Numbered from the stretch's first letter, positions 1 through 12,111 are shown. The stretch is 16,917 nt of DNA from Sphingomonadales bacterium (GCA_020200935.1 JAIVHR010000012.1:1-16917), one strand, 5' to 3'. Notes: generated by a model from the letters alone, not told the origin. Made by a program: numbers and translations.

Positions 1-3201
<3,201 letters not shown>

Positions 3202-3216
3202 TTCTGATCCTTGTCG

Positions 3217-3241
3217 GCCCCCGCCGATCATGGGCGGGGGC
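3217..3241 (-). other. Stem-loop in the rpoB-rpoC gap
   Basis: A perfect 9-bp stem (GCCCCCGCC with GGCGGGGGC) and a 7-nt loop fill the short gap between rpoB and rpoC. No T-run follows on the minus strand, so it does not look like an intrinsic terminator. An mRNA-processing or stability element inside the rpoBC transcript is more likely. Confidence 0.7.
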
Positions 3242-3258
3242 AATTTTCATCCTGTCGG

Positions 3259-4578
<1,320 letters not shown>

Positions 4579-7284
4579 CCGCCTCGTCGAGGCTGCGCAG
4601 GGCTTCCTCGCCGACATTGGGGATGTCGCGGGTGATGTCCTCGGGCCCCAGCTTGGTGTCGCGGGCCATGACCTCGAATTCCTCGATATGGATCGAGGTG
4701 AATTCGTCATCCTTGACGATGCGTTCGGAGATCAGGATCGAGTCTTCGAAATTGTACCCGTTCCACGGCATGAAGGCGACGAGCGTGTTGCGCCCCAACG
4801 CCAGCTCGCCGAACTCGGTCGAGGGACCGTCGGCGATGACCTCGCCGGTCTCGACCGTGTCGCCGACCTTCACCAGCGGACGCTGGTTGATGCAGGTATT
4901 CTGGTTCGAACGCTGGAACTTCATCAAGGTATAGATGTCGACGCCCGATTCATTGGGATCGATATCGCCCTCGGCGCGGATGACGATGCGGGTGGCGTCG
5001 ACCTGATCGATGATGCCGCCGCGCTTGGCGGTGATCGCGGCACCCGAATCGCGGGCAACGGTCGCCTCCATGCCGGTGCCGACGAGCGGCGCTTCGGTGC
5101 GCACGAGCGGCACCGCCTGGCGCTGCATGTTCGAGCCCATCAGCGCGCGGTTGGCATCGTCATTCTCGAGGAAGGGAATGAGCGAGGCGGCAACCGACAC
5201 CAGCTGCTTGGGGCTGACGTCCATCAAAGTGATCGATTCGCGCTGCGCCATCAGGAATTCGCCGGCCTGGCGCGCCGAGACGATCTCCTCGACGAATCCG
5301 CCGGTCTTGTCGAGCTCGGCATTGGCCTGGGCGACGGTGTGCTTCTGCTCCTCCATCGCCGACAGGTAGATGACCTCGTCGGTCACCTTGTCGTCGACGA
5401 CCTTGCGGTAGGGCGTTTCGATGAAGCCGTATTTGTTGACCCGGCTGAAGCTCGCGAGCGAGTTGATCAGGCCGATATTGGGGCCCTCGGGCGTCTCGAT
5501 CGGGCAGATCCGGCCATAATGGGTCGGATGCACGTCGCGCACCTCGAAGCCCGCGCGCTCGCGGGTCAGGCCGCCCGGGCCGAGCGCCGAAACGCGACGC
5601 TTGTGGGTGACCTCGGAAAGCGGGTTGGTCTGGTCCATGAATTGCGACAGCTGCGAGGAACCGAAGAATTCGCGCACCGCGGCGACCGCCGGCTTGGCGT
5701 TGATCAGATCGTTGGGCATGACGGTCGACACATCGACGCTCGACATGCGCTCCTTGACCGCGCGCTCCATGCGCAGCAGTCCGATGCGATACTGATTCTC
5801 GAGCAGCTCGCCGACCGAACGGACGCGGCGATTGGCGAGATTGTCGACATCGTCGACATCGCCCTTGCCGTCCTTGAGATCGACCAGCTCCTTGACCACG
5901 GCGAGGATGTCTTCCTTGCGCAAGGTCGTCAGATCTTCCGGCGCATCGAGTTCGAGCCGCATGTTGAGCTTCCAGCGGCCGACCCCCGACAGGTCGTAGC
6001 GTTCGGAATCGAAGAACAGCCCCTCGAACAGCGAATCGGCGGTCTCGCGGGTCGGCGGCTCGCCCGGGCGCATGACGCGATAGATATCGGCCAGCGCCTG
6101 ATCGGTATCCTCGGCCTTGTCGGCCTTCAGCGTGTTGCGGATCCAGGGGCCGGTGTTGACGTGATCGATATCGAGAAGCTCGATGTCCTTGATCTTGGCC
6201 TGGTCGAGCTTTTCGAGATTCTCCTCGCTGATCTCATCGCCGGCTTCGACATAGATCTCGCCGGTCTTCTCGTTGATCATGTCCCAGGCGGCATAGCGGC
6301 CGAAAATCTCGTCGGTCGGGATCAGCAAAGTCTTGAGCCCGTCCTTTTCGGCCTTGTTGGCGGTGCGCGGCGTGATCTTCTGGCCGGCGGCGAAGATGAC
6401 CTCGCCCGATTTTGCATCGGCGATGTCGAAGGTCGGCTTGTGGCCGCGCCAATTGTCGGGGACGAAGGGGATCTCCCAGCCGCCCTTGGCGCGCTTGAAG
6501 GTGTGGGTCTCGTAGAATTGGTGGAGGATTTCCTCGCTGGTCAGCCCGAGCGCATGGAGCAAAGCGGTGACCGGCAGCTTGCGCTTCCTGTCGATGCGGA
6601 CATTGACGAGATCCCGGGCGTCGAATTCGAAATCGAGCCAGCTGCCGCGATAGGGGATGACGCGGGCGGCGAACAGGAACTTGCCCGAGGCATGCGTCTT
6701 GCCGCGATCGTGATCGAACAGCACGCCCGGCGAACGGTGCATCTGGCTGACGATGACGCGCTCGGTGCCGTTGACGAGGAAGGTGCCGTTCTGGGTCATG
6801 AGCGGCATGTCGCCCATGTAGACGTCCTGCTCCTTGATATCGAGCACCGAGCGGGTCTCGGTATCGGGATCGACCTCGAAGACGATCAGCCGCAAGGTGA
6901 CGCGCATCGGCGCGGCATAGGTGATGCCCCGCTGGCGGCATTCCTCGGTATCGTATTTGGGCGGCTCGAGCTCGTAATCGACGAAATCGAGCTCGGCGGT
7001 GCCGGCGAAGTCACGGATCGGGAACACGCTGCGCAGCGTCTTTTCCAGGCCCGAGACATAGTCGCGCTCCTTGTCGGAACGCAGGAACTGCTCGTAGCTT
7101 TCGCGCTGAACCTCGATCAGGTTCGGCATTGCGATCACTTCGTGAATGTTGCCGAAAATCTTGCGGATGCGCCGCGTGCGGACTTCCGGAGCCGCTTTCG
7201 CCTTGGTCGCCATAATGTGGTGTTCGCCTTCGGTCTTTAGGGTCAAATCGCGTGGCGCGAATACGACGAAAAGCCGCGCGATTG

Positions 7285-7300
7285 CTCCCCTTCCGGGGAG
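7285..7300 (-). other. Tetraloop hairpin in the rpoB leader
   Basis: On the minus strand CTCCCC and GGGGAG form a 6-bp stem closed by GGAA, a GNRA tetraloop. Flanking GCCG and CGGC could extend it across a small internal loop. It lies about 70 nt upstream of the rpoB start. No T-run follows, so it is a leader structure and not a terminator. Function unknown. Confidence 0.5.
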
Positions 7301-7400
7301 AACCGGCAGCTTTCGCGTTTATGTGAGCCTCTGCCTATCCATTCCTTTGAGACGGCGCGCAACCTCGTCCCATTGCTCGAAGGGCAGCGGTGTTGGAAAC

Positions 7401-7429
7401 CATATAGGTGCGGGGGCAGGGTGTGTCAA
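7401..7429 (-). promoter_or_regulatory. Sigma-70 promoter of rpoBC
   Basis: TTGACA (7429-7424) is followed after exactly 17 bp by TATATG (7406-7401) on the minus strand: a perfect -35 and a -10 matching at most positions. Transcription would start near 7394 and give rpoB a leader of about 180 nt. It is the best promoter sequence in the window and explains how rpoBC can be expressed apart from rplJL. Confidence 0.8.
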
Positions 7430-7584
7430 CGCGACGGAGGCGGGTGGGAGCAGCCTTGGTCGGCCCGGAAAAATGGTCAAACACAAGGTGAACAAAGTCG
7501 GCTGATCTACCGGTCGGCACCGCCCGTCTCGCTTTTCGAGTCGCCGGATGATCCTTTTGCGCTCCGGTCGATTGGGGCCGGGTC

Positions 7585-8577
7585 ATGAAACAGAAACCAA
7601 CCTTTGCCCGCCCCGCGACGGCTGCGATTGCCGCGGTCCTTGCGGCCCTTTCAACCCCCGCCATGGCGCAGAATTCCGCGCCTTCCGGGGCGATAGATCC
7701 GGCCATGGCGCCGCTCACGCCGCCCCCGGTCCAGCCGCAGACCGTTGCCCAGCCGGCTCCGGTCGCCAAGCCCGCGCCGGTGCCGGTGACGACCCCGGTG
7801 ACGACGGCTCAGCCGATTTCGCCGCCGCGCATCGCGCCGGTGATCGAGGAAGTGCCCGAGCTGCCCGCCGTGGCGAGCAGCGAAGCCGTCGAGCCGGCCA
7901 CGCGCCGGCGTTCGACACGGACCGCGTCGGCTGCGGATCCGGTTGCGGCCGCGCGTCCGGAAGCTGACGTCGCCGACACAGCACCGGTCGCGAATGGCGA
8001 TGCGGAGGCCCGGGCCTCAGTCGAGGCCGCCATGCCGGTCGCTTCGGCCGAGCCGCTCGATACCGGCGAAGCCGCTGGCGAGGCGTCATCGCAGCCCGCG
8101 CTCGGCGAGGAAGAACTCGCGCTCGCCGCGCTGGCCGGTCTGCTCGGCCTCGGTGCCGTCGGCGGCGTGATGGTCGCCCGCCGCCGCCGCAAGCCGGACG
8201 CCGATGCGCCCGCCGCCGTGATCGCACAGGCTGAGCCGATCGCGGCCGAACCCGCCGAACCCATCGTCGCTCCGGCGATGGCGCGTACCGAACCCGAGCG
8301 TCCGACCCGCAAATCCATCCCGCTCGGCGAGGCGCGCGTGCAGCCCGCGGCGACCGGGTCGCTTATCGACCGCATCGATTTCACCCGGCCTGCCGGATAT
8401 TATGAGTCGATGGTCGATCAGGGTCCGAGCCCGATCAACCCGTTCCTGACCCGCAGGAAACGGATCGCGCGCGCCAAGTTCCTCGACCGCGAACTCGAAC
8501 GCGCGGAGGAGCGCAAGCTCGCCGAACGCGGCGGCGAAGATTTCGCCACCCGGCTGCGTCGTCCGGCGCTCGTTTAA
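7585..8577 (+). CDS. Uncharacterised Pro/Ala-rich single-pass membrane protein between rplL and rpoB
   Basis: I do not recognise a named family. The 330-residue product starts with a signal peptide (residues 1-28, cleavage likely after STPAMA). A Pro/Ala/Val-rich low-complexity segment follows to about 170, presumably periplasmic. Next come one hydrophobic helix (about 176-198) and the basic stop-transfer RRRRK (199-203). The C-terminal part has an acidic-alanine linker and then a compact, better-structured tail: IDRIDFTRPAGYYESMVDQG, NPFLTRRKRIARAKFLDREL, ending at 330. The topology would be type I, tail in the cytoplasm. The hydrophobic-plus-arginine layout resembles a sortase anchor, but no LPXTG motif is present. 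The gene lies opposite to rpoB and converges on rplL, with its own terminator. Coding is supported by the signal peptide, the anchor and the termination signal; function is unknown. Confidence 0.85.
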   Translation: MKQKPTFARPATAAIAAVLAALSTPAMAQNSAPSGAIDPAMAPLTPPPVQPQTVAQPAPVAKPAPVPVTTPVTTAQPISPPRIAPVIEEVPELPAVASSEAVEPATRRRSTRTASAADPVAAARPEADVADTAPVANGDAEARASVEAAMPVASAEPLDTGEAAGEASSQPALGEEELALAALAGLLGLGAVGGVMVARRRRKPDADAPAAVIAQAEPIAAEPAEPIVAPAMARTEPERPTRKSIPLGEARVQPAATGSLIDRIDFTRPAGYYESMVDQGPSPINPFLTRRKRIARAKFLDRELERAEERKLAERGGEDFATRLRRPALV

Positions 8578-8613
8578 CCCCAGCCCGGGAAATCCGAGCG
8601 AGCGCTCGGTGGG

Positions 8614-8646
8614 AAAGGGCGGCCCGCGTGGCCGTCCTTTCTTTTC
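8614..8646 (+). terminator. Intrinsic terminator of the plus-strand membrane-protein gene
   Basis: AAAGGGCGGCC and GGCCGTCCTTT pair as an 11-bp stem (one G-T) around a CGCGT loop, followed by CTTTTC. It lies about 36 bp after the stop codon. A smaller palindrome (CCGAGC, GCTCGG) sits between the stop and this stem. Confidence 0.8.
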
Positions 8647-8666
8647 GGGCCCGGGCCTCGGCAACG

Positions 8667-8698
8667 AAAAAGGGGCGGCCCGTCGCCGGACCGCCCCT
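8667..8698 (-). terminator. Intrinsic terminator of the ribosomal-protein operon after rplL
   Basis: On the minus strand AGGGGCGGTCC and GGGCCGCCCCT form an 11-bp stem with a 6-nt loop, followed by TTTTT. It lies 25 bp after the rplL stop. With the opposite-facing terminator at 8614-8646 it makes a two-sided transcription barrier, so little read-through into rpoB is expected. Confidence 0.88.
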
Positions 8699-8723
8699 CA
8701 TTCGTTCGACAGGAAGCGAAGCG

Positions 8724-9098
8724 TTATTTCAGCTCGACGGTACCGCCGGCCTCTTCGATCCGCTTTTTGATCTCTTCGGCTTCGTCCTTGTTGACGGCTT
8801 CCTTGACCGCCTTGGGCGCGCCTTCGACGAGCGCCTTGGCGTCGCCCAGGCCGAGACCGGTGATCGCGCGGACTTCCTTGATCACCTGGATCTTCTTGCC
8901 GCCGTCTCCAGTGAGGATGACGTCGAATTCGGTCTGCTCTTCGGCAGCGGCTTCGCCGGCACCGGCGGCGGCCGGGGCAGCCGCAACCGCGGCGGCGGCC
9001 GAAACGCCCCATTTGTCTTCGAGCATCGTCGCGAGTTCGGCGGCCTCGAGGACCGTCAGCTCGGACAAATTGTCAACGAGTTTTGCAAGATCTGCCAT
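8724..9098 (-). CDS. rplL: Ribosomal protein L7/L12 (bL12)
   Basis: bL12 forms the flexible stalk of the 50S subunit, as dimers held by L10, and recruits translation GTPases. The 124-residue length is normal. The N-terminal dimerisation part ([20 protein letters not shown]) is followed by an Ala-rich hinge at about 33-53. The globular C-terminal domain comes next, with the factor-binding [20 protein letters not shown] segment and the EAGGTVELK end. The start at 9098 was chosen from the family N-terminus and a GAAGGAAC ribosome site 6-7 bases upstream; a longer in-frame reading to 9146 is not supported. It is the last gene of the secE-nusG-rplKAJL series and is followed at once by a terminator. 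An 84-bp hairpin repeat separates it from rplJ. Confidence 0.97.
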   Translation of the reverse strand: MADLAKLVDNLSELTVLEAAELATMLEDKWGVSAAAAVAAAPAAAGAGEAAAEEQTEFDVILTGDGGKKIQVIKEVRAITGLGLGDAKALVEGAPKAVKEAVNKDEAEEIKKRIEEAGGTVELK

Positions 9099-9121
9099 TG
9101 TATCAGTTCCTTCACTGTGTT

Positions 9122-9205
9122 CGTCATGCCGGACTTGATCCGGCATCCCGAGCCGCAGGCCACATCGCTTGCCGCTCTGGACCCCGGATCAAGTCCGGGG
9201 TGACG
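9122..9205. repeat. 84-bp palindromic intergenic repeat, copy 1 (rplJ-rplL gap)
   Basis: It begins CGTCATGCCGG and ends CCGGGGTGACG, so the ends are imperfect inverted copies of each other. Each end is itself a hairpin with a 7-nt loop: ATGCCGG with CCGGCAT, and ACCCCGG with CCGGGGT. A third, weaker inverted pair lies between them. A second copy of the same 84-bp length is at 11208-11291. It resembles the REP-type elements common in sphingomonad intergenic DNA, and it would be transcribed inside the rplJL message. Confidence 0.85.
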
Positions 9206-9241
9206 GGATTGGGTTTCAGTTCAACTCATGCATTCGAAAAA

Positions 9242-9757
9242 TCAGGCGTCCTCGGTCGCGCCCTGGGCCGCGAAAACGCGGGCGAGCTTGGCTGCCGGGG
9301 CGGTCGCGAGCTGCGCGATCTTGGTGGCGGGCGCATTGACCAGCCCCACGATCTTGGCGCGCAGTTCGTCGAGCGACGGCAGTTCGGCGAGCGCCTTGAC
9401 CTTCGCAACGTCGAGCACATCCTCGCCCATCGCGCCGCCGACGATCTCGAGACGATCGTTCGACTTGGCGAAATCGGCGACGACCTTGGTCGCCGCGACC
9501 GGGTCTTCGGACCAGGCCAGTGCGGTCGGCCCGACCAGCATCTCCTCGATGCCGGCATAGGGCGTGTCCGCGATCGCCAGCCTAGCGAGCCTGTTCTTCG
9601 CTACCTTGAAGCTGGCACCGGCCTCGCGCGCCTTCGTCCTGAGATCGCTCGATTCGGCGACCGTCAGGCCGAGGTTGCGGGTCACGACGACCACGCCGAC
9701 CTCGTTGAAGGTGCGGTTCAGTTCGGCAACCGACTCTTCCTTCTGAGTTCGATTCAT
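9242..9757 (-). CDS. rplJ: Ribosomal protein L10 (uL10)
   Basis: uL10 anchors bL12 dimers to the 23S rRNA at the base of the ribosomal stalk and represses its own message when in excess. The 171-residue protein has the family N-terminus (MNRTQKEESVAELNRTF), the rRNA-binding core (TRNLGLTVAESSDLRTKARE, FKVAKNRLARLA) and a C-terminal Ala-rich helix (APAAKLARVFAAQ), where L12 dimers bind. The start ATG at 9757 has a strong AAGGAG site 6-7 bases upstream. Upstream lies a 230-bp leader with an L10-type regulatory fold. Downstream the gap to rplL holds an 84-bp repeat whose hairpins could affect the relative amounts of L10 and L12. Confidence 0.97.
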   Translation of the reverse strand: MNRTQKEESVAELNRTFNEVGVVVVTRNLGLTVAESSDLRTKAREAGASFKVAKNRLARLAIADTPYAGIEEMLVGPTALAWSEDPVAATKVVADFAKSNDRLEIVGGAMGEDVLDVAKVKALAELPSLDELRAKIVGLVNAPATKIAQLATAPAAKLARVFAAQGATEDA

Positions 9758-9776
9758 ATCGCACTCCTTACATGGC

Positions 9777-9801
9777 CGCGCGCGACGGTTGCCCGCGCGC
9801 G
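9777..9801 (-). other. GC hairpin just before the rplJ ribosome site, carrying a repeated motif
   Basis: CGCGCGCG pairs with CGCGCGCG in a perfect 8-bp stem around a 9-nt loop, ending 7 bases before the AAGGAG of rplJ. On the minus strand its loop and 3' neighbourhood contain GCGGGCAACCG (9796-9786). The same 11-mer recurs at 9840-9830, inside a second fold closed by TGTCCG and CGGACA. The two copies may be part of the leader control of rplJ. Confidence 0.55.
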
Positions 9802-9890
9802 AAGCCGCTCTTCAAAATGTCCGAGGGGTCGGTTGCCCGCCTGTTGGCAGGCCGGACATCCCATCGCACGGGATCATCCGCAAAAACTTT

Positions 9891-9950
9891 CCCCGTCTTG
9901 GCAGGAGATTAAGGGGGCCCAATCGCTCCCACCTGCTGTCTCGGACGGTA
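9891..9950 (-). promoter_or_regulatory. L10 leader (ribosomal protein autoregulatory RNA)
   Basis: The minus strand reads CCGTCCGAGACAGCAGGTG, a GC-rich arm, CTTAAT, then CCTGCCAAGACGG. CCGTC pairs with GACGG and GCAGG with CCTGC, and GGG/CCC extends the inner arm. The kinked AGACAGCAGGTG ... CTTAAT ... CCTGCC pattern is the conserved core of the known L10 leader family, where the L10(L12) complex binds and lowers translation of rplJL. It lies about 130 nt upstream of the rplJ start. Confidence 0.85.
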
Positions 9951-9955
9951 TGTCC

Positions 9956-9976
9956 CCTCTCCCATCGGGGGAGAGG
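9956..9976 (-). other. Stem-loop after rplA
   Basis: CCTCTCCC and GGGAGAGG form an 8-bp stem with a 5-nt loop, 11 bp after the rplA stop and just before the L10 leader. No T-run follows on the minus strand, so termination would be weak at most. It may mark the processing boundary between rplKA and rplJL messages. Confidence 0.5.
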
Positions 9977-9987
9977 AAGCGGCGCCT

Positions 9988-10683
9988 TTACGCGCCGACT
10001 TCCGAAATGTCCACCTTCACGGCCGGGCTCATCGTCGAGCTGACCGAGATCTTGTGGATATATCTGCCCTTGGCGCCCGACGGCCTGGCCTTGAGGATCG
10101 CGCCGACGAAAGCGTCGTAATTCTTCCTCAGATCCTCCTCGGAGAAGCTCGCCTTGCCGATCGAGGAATGGACGATGCCGGCCTTTTCGGCGCGGAATTC
10201 GACCTGGCCGCCCTTGGCGTCCTTGACCGCCTGGGCGACGTCCATCGTCACCGTGCCGAGCTTCGGGTTCGGCATCAGACCCTTGGGGCCGAGCGTCTTG
10301 CCGAGCCGGCCGACGACGCCCATCATGTCGGGGGTCGCGATGACGCGGTCGTAATTGAGGTCGCCCTCTTCCATCGCCTTCATCAGATCCTCGGCGCCGA
10401 CGATATCGGCCCCGGCTTCCTTGGCCTCGTCGGCCTTGGCGTCCTTGGCGAAGACGGCGACGCGCATTTCCTTGCCGGTGCCCGAGGGCAGCGACACGAC
10501 GCCGCGCACCATCTGATCGGCATGGCGCGGATCGACGCCGAGATTCATCGCGATCTCGACCGTTTCGTCGAATTTGGCGGTGGCCATTTCCTTGACCAGC
10601 CTGATCGCCTCATCGGCGCTGTAGACCGCGTCGCGGTCGATCCTGGCAAGCTGGGCTTCGCGTTTTTTGGTGATGCTCGTCAT
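9988..10683 (-). CDS. rplA: Ribosomal protein L1 (uL1)
   Basis: uL1 forms the mobile L1 stalk that helps release deacylated tRNA from the E site. It also represses the L11 operon by binding its leader. The 231-residue length is normal. Sequence signatures are [20 protein letters not shown] at the N-terminus, the rRNA-binding [20 protein letters not shown], and the signature segment [19 protein letters not shown] in domain II. The C-terminus returns to domain I ([20 protein letters not shown]). The start ATG at 10683 lies 2 bp after the rplK stop and has a GGAGGG-type site inside the end of rplK, which points to translational coupling. It is followed by a hairpin and the L10 leader. Confidence 0.97.
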   Translation of the reverse strand: MTSITKKREAQLARIDRDAVYSADEAIRLVKEMATAKFDETVEIAMNLGVDPRHADQMVRGVVSLPSGTGKEMRVAVFAKDAKADEAKEAGADIVGAEDLMKAMEEGDLNYDRVIATPDMMGVVGRLGKTLGPKGLMPNPKLGTVTMDVAQAVKDAKGGQVEFRAEKAGIVHSSIGKASFSEEDLRKNYDAFVGAILKARPSGAKGRYIHKISVSSTMSPAVKVDISEVGA

Positions 10684-10685
10684 GA

Positions 10686-11117
10686 TCAGCCCTCCACCAC
10701 TTCGAGGCCCATCGACACGGCCGATCCCTCGATGATCCGCGTCGCGGCATCGATATCGTTGGCGTTGAGGTCGGCCATCTTGGTCTCGGCGATCTCGGCG
10801 AGCTGCGAGCGCTTGATCTGACCGATGACTTCCGAGCCGACCAGTCCCGAGCCCTTCTTGATCTTCGCCGCCTTCTTGATCAGGTAGCTCGCCGGCGGCG
10901 TCTTGGTCACGAAGGTGAAGCTGCGATCCGCATAGACCGTGATCTTGGTCGGGATCGGCGCGCCCTGTTCCATCTGCTGCGTTTCGGCGTTGAACGCCTT
11001 GCAGAAATCCATGATGTTGACGCCGCGCTGGCCCAATGCGGGGCCCAAGGGCGGCGACGGATTGGCCTGGCCCGCGGGAACCTGCAGGCTGATATAGCCG
11101 TCGATTTTCTTAGCCAT
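10686..11117 (-). CDS. rplK: Ribosomal protein L11 (uL11)
   Basis: uL11 binds the GTPase-associated centre of 23S rRNA, supports factor-dependent GTP hydrolysis and is needed for RelA activation. The 143-residue product has the normal length. It has the N-terminal domain with the proline-rich signature ([20 protein letters not shown]), then [10 protein letters not shown] and the C-terminal rRNA-binding domain ([17 protein letters not shown]). It is separated from rplA by only 2 bp. Upstream is a 179-bp gap from nusG holding an 84-bp repeat and a small stem with an asymmetric loop that may be the L1 repressor target. The start ATG at 11117 follows from the family N-terminus; the ribosome site is weak (GAAAG). 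Confidence 0.97.
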   Translation of the reverse strand: MAKKIDGYISLQVPAGQANPSPPLGPALGQRGVNIMDFCKAFNAETQQMEQGAPIPTKITVYADRSFTFVTKTPPASYLIKKAAKIKKGSGLVGSEVIGQIKRSQLAEIAETKMADLNANDIDAATRIIEGSAVSMGLEVVEG

Positions 11118-11145
11118 CTTTCTGTCTCACTCTGTTTCAAGCTTA

Positions 11146-11173
11146 GCGGTGCAAACGGCCGGTGGCCTCCCGC
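11146..11173 (-). promoter_or_regulatory. Possible L1-binding leader structure before rplK
   Basis: On the minus strand GCGG pairs with CCGC and GGCC with GGCC, around an ACC loop. The asymmetric internal loop has GA on one side and GTTTGCA on the other. Two short helices with a lopsided internal loop is the general form of L1 binding sites on 23S rRNA and on L11-operon messages. The position, about 30 nt before the rplK start, fits. I cannot verify the key loop bases. Confidence 0.4.
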
Positions 11174-11207
11174 GGATTTTCCCGGCTCAGGCCGGAAACT
11201 CTAGTTT

Positions 11208-11291
11208 CGTCACTCCGGACTTGATCCGGAGTCCAGAGCGGCAGGCGATATCGCCTTGGGCTCTGGAGCCCGGATCAAGTCCGGGATGACG
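11208..11291. repeat. 84-bp palindromic intergenic repeat, copy 2 (nusG-rplK gap)
   Basis: It has the same length and layout as copy 1: it begins CGTCACTCCGG and ends CCGGGATGACG. The left sub-hairpin is perfect (ACTCCGG with CCGGAGT) although its bases differ from copy 1, so the changes are compensated. The middle also folds well, with CCAGAGC pairing GCTCTGG around the palindrome AGGCGATATCGCCT. It ends 5 bp from the nusG stop codon. Confidence 0.87.
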
Positions 11292-11296
11292 TTAAA

Positions 11297-11833
11297 TCAC
11301 TTCGCCAATTCCACCTGCTCGAATTCCAGCTCGACCGGCGTTGCGCGGCCGAAGATCGAGACCGACACCTTGACCCGGGCGCGGTCGAAATCCAATTCCT
11401 CGACGACGCCGTTGAAGCTCGCGAAGGGCCCGTCGAGCACCTTGACCTGATCGCCGATCTCGTAATCGACCTCGATCTGCTTCTTGGGCGAGGCGGCGGC
11501 TTCCTCCTTGGTGTTGAGGATGCGCGCGGCCTCGGCCTCGCTGATCGGCTGCGGCTTGCCGCTCGATCCCAGAAAGCCCGTCACCTTCGGCGTATTCTTG
11601 ACGAGGTGGTAGACATCGTCGGTCATGTTGAGCTTGGCCAGCACATAGCCGGGGAAGAATTTCCGCTCGGACTGCACCTTCTTGCCGCGCCTGACCTCGG
11701 TCACCTCCTCGGTCGGCACCTCGACTTCCTCGACCAGCCGGTCGAGCCCCATGCGCGTGGCTTCGGCCATGATCGCGTCACGGACCTTGTTCTCGAAGCC
11801 CGAATAGGCGTGAATTATGTACCAGCGCGACAT
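11297..11833 (-). CDS. nusG: Transcription termination/antitermination protein NusG
   Basis: NusG binds the RNA polymerase clamp, raises elongation rate, and links polymerase to Rho or to the ribosome through S10. The 178-residue protein shows the NGN domain (RWYIIHAYSGFENKVRDAIM at the start, KFFPGYVLAKLNMTDDVYHL near 58-77) and a C-terminal KOW domain (IGDQVKVLDGPFASFNGVVE near 126-145). Its length is typical for alphaproteobacteria. It starts 8 bp after secE with an AGGG site in the gap, so the two are an operon. The following gap to rplK carries a REP-type repeat, but no T-rich terminator is visible, so read-through into rplK is likely. Confidence 0.97.
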   Translation of the reverse strand: MSRWYIIHAYSGFENKVRDAIMAEATRMGLDRLVEEVEVPTEEVTEVRRGKKVQSERKFFPGYVLAKLNMTDDVYHLVKNTPKVTGFLGSSGKPQPISEAEAARILNTKEEAAASPKKQIEVDYEIGDQVKVLDGPFASFNGVVEELDFDRARVKVSVSIFGRATPVELEFEQVELAK

Positions 11834-11841
11834 GCTCTACC

Positions 11842-12054
11842 CTAGCTGACCAGCCCGACGAGGAAGCTGACGATCATGTTGAAGAAGGAATCGACGCCGA
11901 GAAAGAAGATGGCGAGTATCGTCGTCATGATGATCACCATGATCGCGGTCTGCACCGTTTCCTGACGCGTCGGCCAGACGACCTTGCTGGTCTCCGCGCG
12001 CACCTGCCGCGCGAATTCCGGTATCTTCGCAATCCAGCCGACCGGCGACGCCAT
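11842..12054 (-). CDS. secE: Preprotein translocase subunit SecE
   Basis: SecE clamps the SecY channel and is essential for protein export. The 70-residue protein is the short form found in most bacteria: an amphipathic N-terminal part with the signature VRAETSKVVWPTRQET, then one membrane helix (IMVIIMTTILAIFFLGVDSF) and a short hydrophobic tail. I chose ATG at 12054 (MASPVGW) because AAGGA lies 6-7 bases upstream; the reading from 12078 would include the ribosome site itself. The gene is placed between tRNA-Trp and nusG, the usual arrangement. CTTCC about 13 nt upstream could pair with the GGAAG of the ribosome site, which might tune its translation. Confidence 0.95.
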   Translation of the reverse strand: MASPVGWIAKIPEFARQVRAETSKVVWPTRQETVQTAIMVIIMTTILAIFFLGVDSFFNMIVSFLVGLVS

Positions 12055-12111
12055 GTCGTTCCTTCCAAAAAACAGCAATGGAAGCCCGCGACCGCCACCC
12101 GGTTATCCCTC

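Larger units (their letters stand above)
7214..7584. other. 371-bp divergent intergenic region between rpoB and the plus-strand membrane-protein gene
   Basis: The region holds the rpoB promoter (7401-7429) and a leader of about 180 nt with a tetraloop hairpin. It also carries short plus-strand upstream sequence for the gene starting at 7585, with a GGGG-containing weak ribosome site about 10 bases before its ATG. I see no convincing plus-strand promoter. Open frames crossing it on either strand show no recognisable protein sequence. Confidence 0.7.

Noticed and set aside
3202..3258. Terminator between rpoB and rpoC.
   Set aside because: The 9-bp stem has no T-run after it on the minus strand, and rpoBC must be co-transcribed since no promoter for rpoC is seen.
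7335..7769. Minus-strand 144-codon frame upstream of rpoB.
   Set aside because: It overlaps the rpoB promoter and the start of the plus-strand gene and has no recognisable protein pattern; it looks like GC-driven open frame.
7760..7810. LPXTG-type sortase anchoring of the plus-strand membrane protein.
   Set aside because: The helix and RRRRK look similar, but no LPXTG motif precedes them, a long structured tail follows them, and the organism is Gram-negative.
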